From CAYWXK01 sp964462515 (GTDB taxonomy: Bacteria; Planctomycetota; Phycisphaerae; Sedimentisphaerales; Anaerobacaceae): DNA of 6,759 bases. The stretch lies in assembly GCA_964462515.1 (NCBI GenBank), contig CAYWXK010000095.1, forward strand, positions 1 through 6,759, read 5' to 3'. The position numbers and the translations under genes were made by a program. Numbering within the stretch: the stretch's first letter is position 1; each line of letters begins with the position of its first letter. Of the stretch, positions 5,876 to 6,759 are shown piece by piece. The notes beneath the pieces were generated by a model. That model saw only the letters and a program-made list of their open reading frames with translations, did no database searches and was not told the origin of the DNA.

Positions 5876-6759
5876 ATGAATCGAACAATAGTGCTTACAA
5901 CCTTATCAATCGTATTTCTGGCATTATCGCTTGGTATTGCGGCTGAAGAGAAAATCTTTCGCATCGGCATCATTGGTCTCGACACCTCTCACGTCACCGC
6001 ATTTACCAGTCTCCTCAACGACCCTAATAAAAACTACGGCTGTAAAGTAGTAGCCGGTTTTCCAGGCGGCTCACCTGATATTCCTTCATCTATCAACCGC
6101 GTAGAGGGTTTCACCAAACAGCTTCGCGATGAATTCAAAGTAGAAATCGTAAGCAGCATCGAAGAGCTTTGCCGGAAGGTTGACGGTGTGCTGCTGGAAA
6201 GCGTTGATGGCCGGCCTCACCTGGAGCAGGTAAAACCTGTAATCGCAGCGAAAAAGCCCGTCTTTATCGATAAGCCTATGGCCGGCAGCCTCGCAGATGT
6301 GCTTGAGATATTCCGGCTTGCAAAAGAAAATAATGTCCCCTGCTGGTCAAGTTCGTCACTGCGATTCTGCCCCGGCATCATTGGTATGAGGAACGACGAG
6401 AGAGTTGGGGATGTGCTCGGCTGTGACGCATTTAGCCCGTGCAGTCTCGAAGAGCATCACCCTGACCTGTATTGGTATGGTGTGCACGGTGTTGAGCTTC
6501 TTTTTACGATAATGGGAACTGGCTGTGAAAGTGTCAGACGAATACAAACTAAGGACACTGAATTTGTCGTCGGCCTCTGGAAGGATGGTCGAATCGGCAC
6601 CTATAGAGGTCTTCGCAGCGGCAAAGCCGATTATGGCGCTATGGTCTATGGCACAAAGGGTATTGCACCGAGCGGCAGATATGCCGGCTATGACGACCTT
6701 GTGAACGAAATCGCCAAATTCTTCAAGACCGGCCGCGTTCCTGTGCCGCCTGAAGAAAC
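5876..6759 (+). CDS. Gfo/Idh/MocA family oxidoreductase with Sec-type signal (partial, right edge)
   Basis: 294 full codons are visible and the frame is still open at the edge. Family length suggests a few tens of residues are missing. Residues 1-22 are a hydrophobic Sec-like signal (core IVLTTLSIVFLALSLGIA) with no twin arginine. The Rossmann start is IGIIGLDTSHV at 30-40, where the usual GxGxxG is replaced by GxxGxDTSH, as in one known planctomycete-rich branch. IDKPMAG at 131-137 is the EKP-type motif with its lysine (Lys133) kept. WYGVHGVELL at 200-209 supplies a candidate catalytic His204. It thus differs from the first oxidoreductase, which lacks the EKP lysine and uses Tat. A plausible role is the reverse step, or a second oxidation step, in 3-keto-sugar handling outside the cytoplasm; this is inference. 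The start is set by GGAGG 5 bases upstream. Confidence 0.88.
   Translation, partial: MNRTIVLTTLSIVFLALSLGIAAEEKIFRIGIIGLDTSHVTAFTSLLNDPNKNYGCKVVAGFPGGSPDIPSSINRVEGFTKQLRDEFKVEIVSSIEELCRKVDGVLLESVDGRPHLEQVKPVIAAKKPVFIDKPMAGSLADVLEIFRLAKENNVPCWSSSSLRFCPGIIGMRNDERVGDVLGCDAFSPCSLEEHHPDLYWYGVHGVELLFTIMGTGCESVRRIQTKDTEFVVGLWKDGRIGTYRGLRSGKADYGAMVYGTKGIAPSGRYAGYDDLVNEIAKFFKTGRVPVPPEE

Noticed and set aside
2141..6740. Frequent GGCCGG/GCCGGC strings
   Set aside because: They fall almost entirely in coding frames as Ala-Gly or Arg-Pro codons and follow codon preference; no spacing or orientation pattern was apparent.
1..6759. CRISPR array, tRNA, rRNA, insertion sequence or integrase
   Set aside because: No regularly spaced repeats, no cloverleaf with a conserved T-arm, and no transposase or integrase motif was seen on either strand.

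Overview
The window looks like a piece of a planctomycete-type chromosome, most likely an anaerobic glycan-degrading Phycisphaerae relative. This is inferred from content: a three-domain DUF1080 protein, a Tat-exported Gfo/Idh/MocA oxidoreductase with a textbook SRRxFLK signal, a second exported Gfo/Idh/MocA protein, and moderate GC. No rRNA, tRNA or marker gene confirms the lineage. All convincing genes lie on the + strand.

Layout. Positions 1-51 read as the last 16 codons of a + strand gene, followed at once by a strong intrinsic terminator (57-97). A promoter-like site (180-208) and a small GNRA-type hairpin (221-236) precede a secreted zinc-metallopeptidase-like protein of the plant basic secretory protein family (273-932). 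A 114-bp gap leads to a two-gene operon: a secreted protein with three tandem DUF1080 domains (1047-2990), then, 18 bp later behind a perfect Shine-Dalgarno sequence, a Tat-signal Gfo/Idh/MocA oxidoreductase (3009-4262). Next comes an AT-rich exported protein with beta-propeller-like sequence motifs (4446-5708). The gap before it contains a relic of the 3' end of a second copy of that same gene. The window ends inside another Gfo/Idh/MocA gene (5876 to the right edge) that carries a Sec-type signal.

Working together. DUF1080 proteins are known as 3-keto-disaccharide hydrolases or lyases. Gfo/Idh/MocA enzymes can oxidise the C3 hydroxyl of a sugar or reduce it back. A DUF1080 protein next to exported Gfo/Idh/MocA enzymes therefore suggests an extracytoplasmic oxidise-cleave-reduce route for glycosides, as an alternative to classical glycoside hydrolases. 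The substrate cannot be read from the sequence. The propeller-like protein could bind or process the glycan, and the peptidase may be unrelated.

Most notable are the three dissimilar DUF1080 domains on one chain and the gene-duplication relic at 4321-4392, which matches 5661-5720 at 55 of 60 positions and continues past the stop codon.
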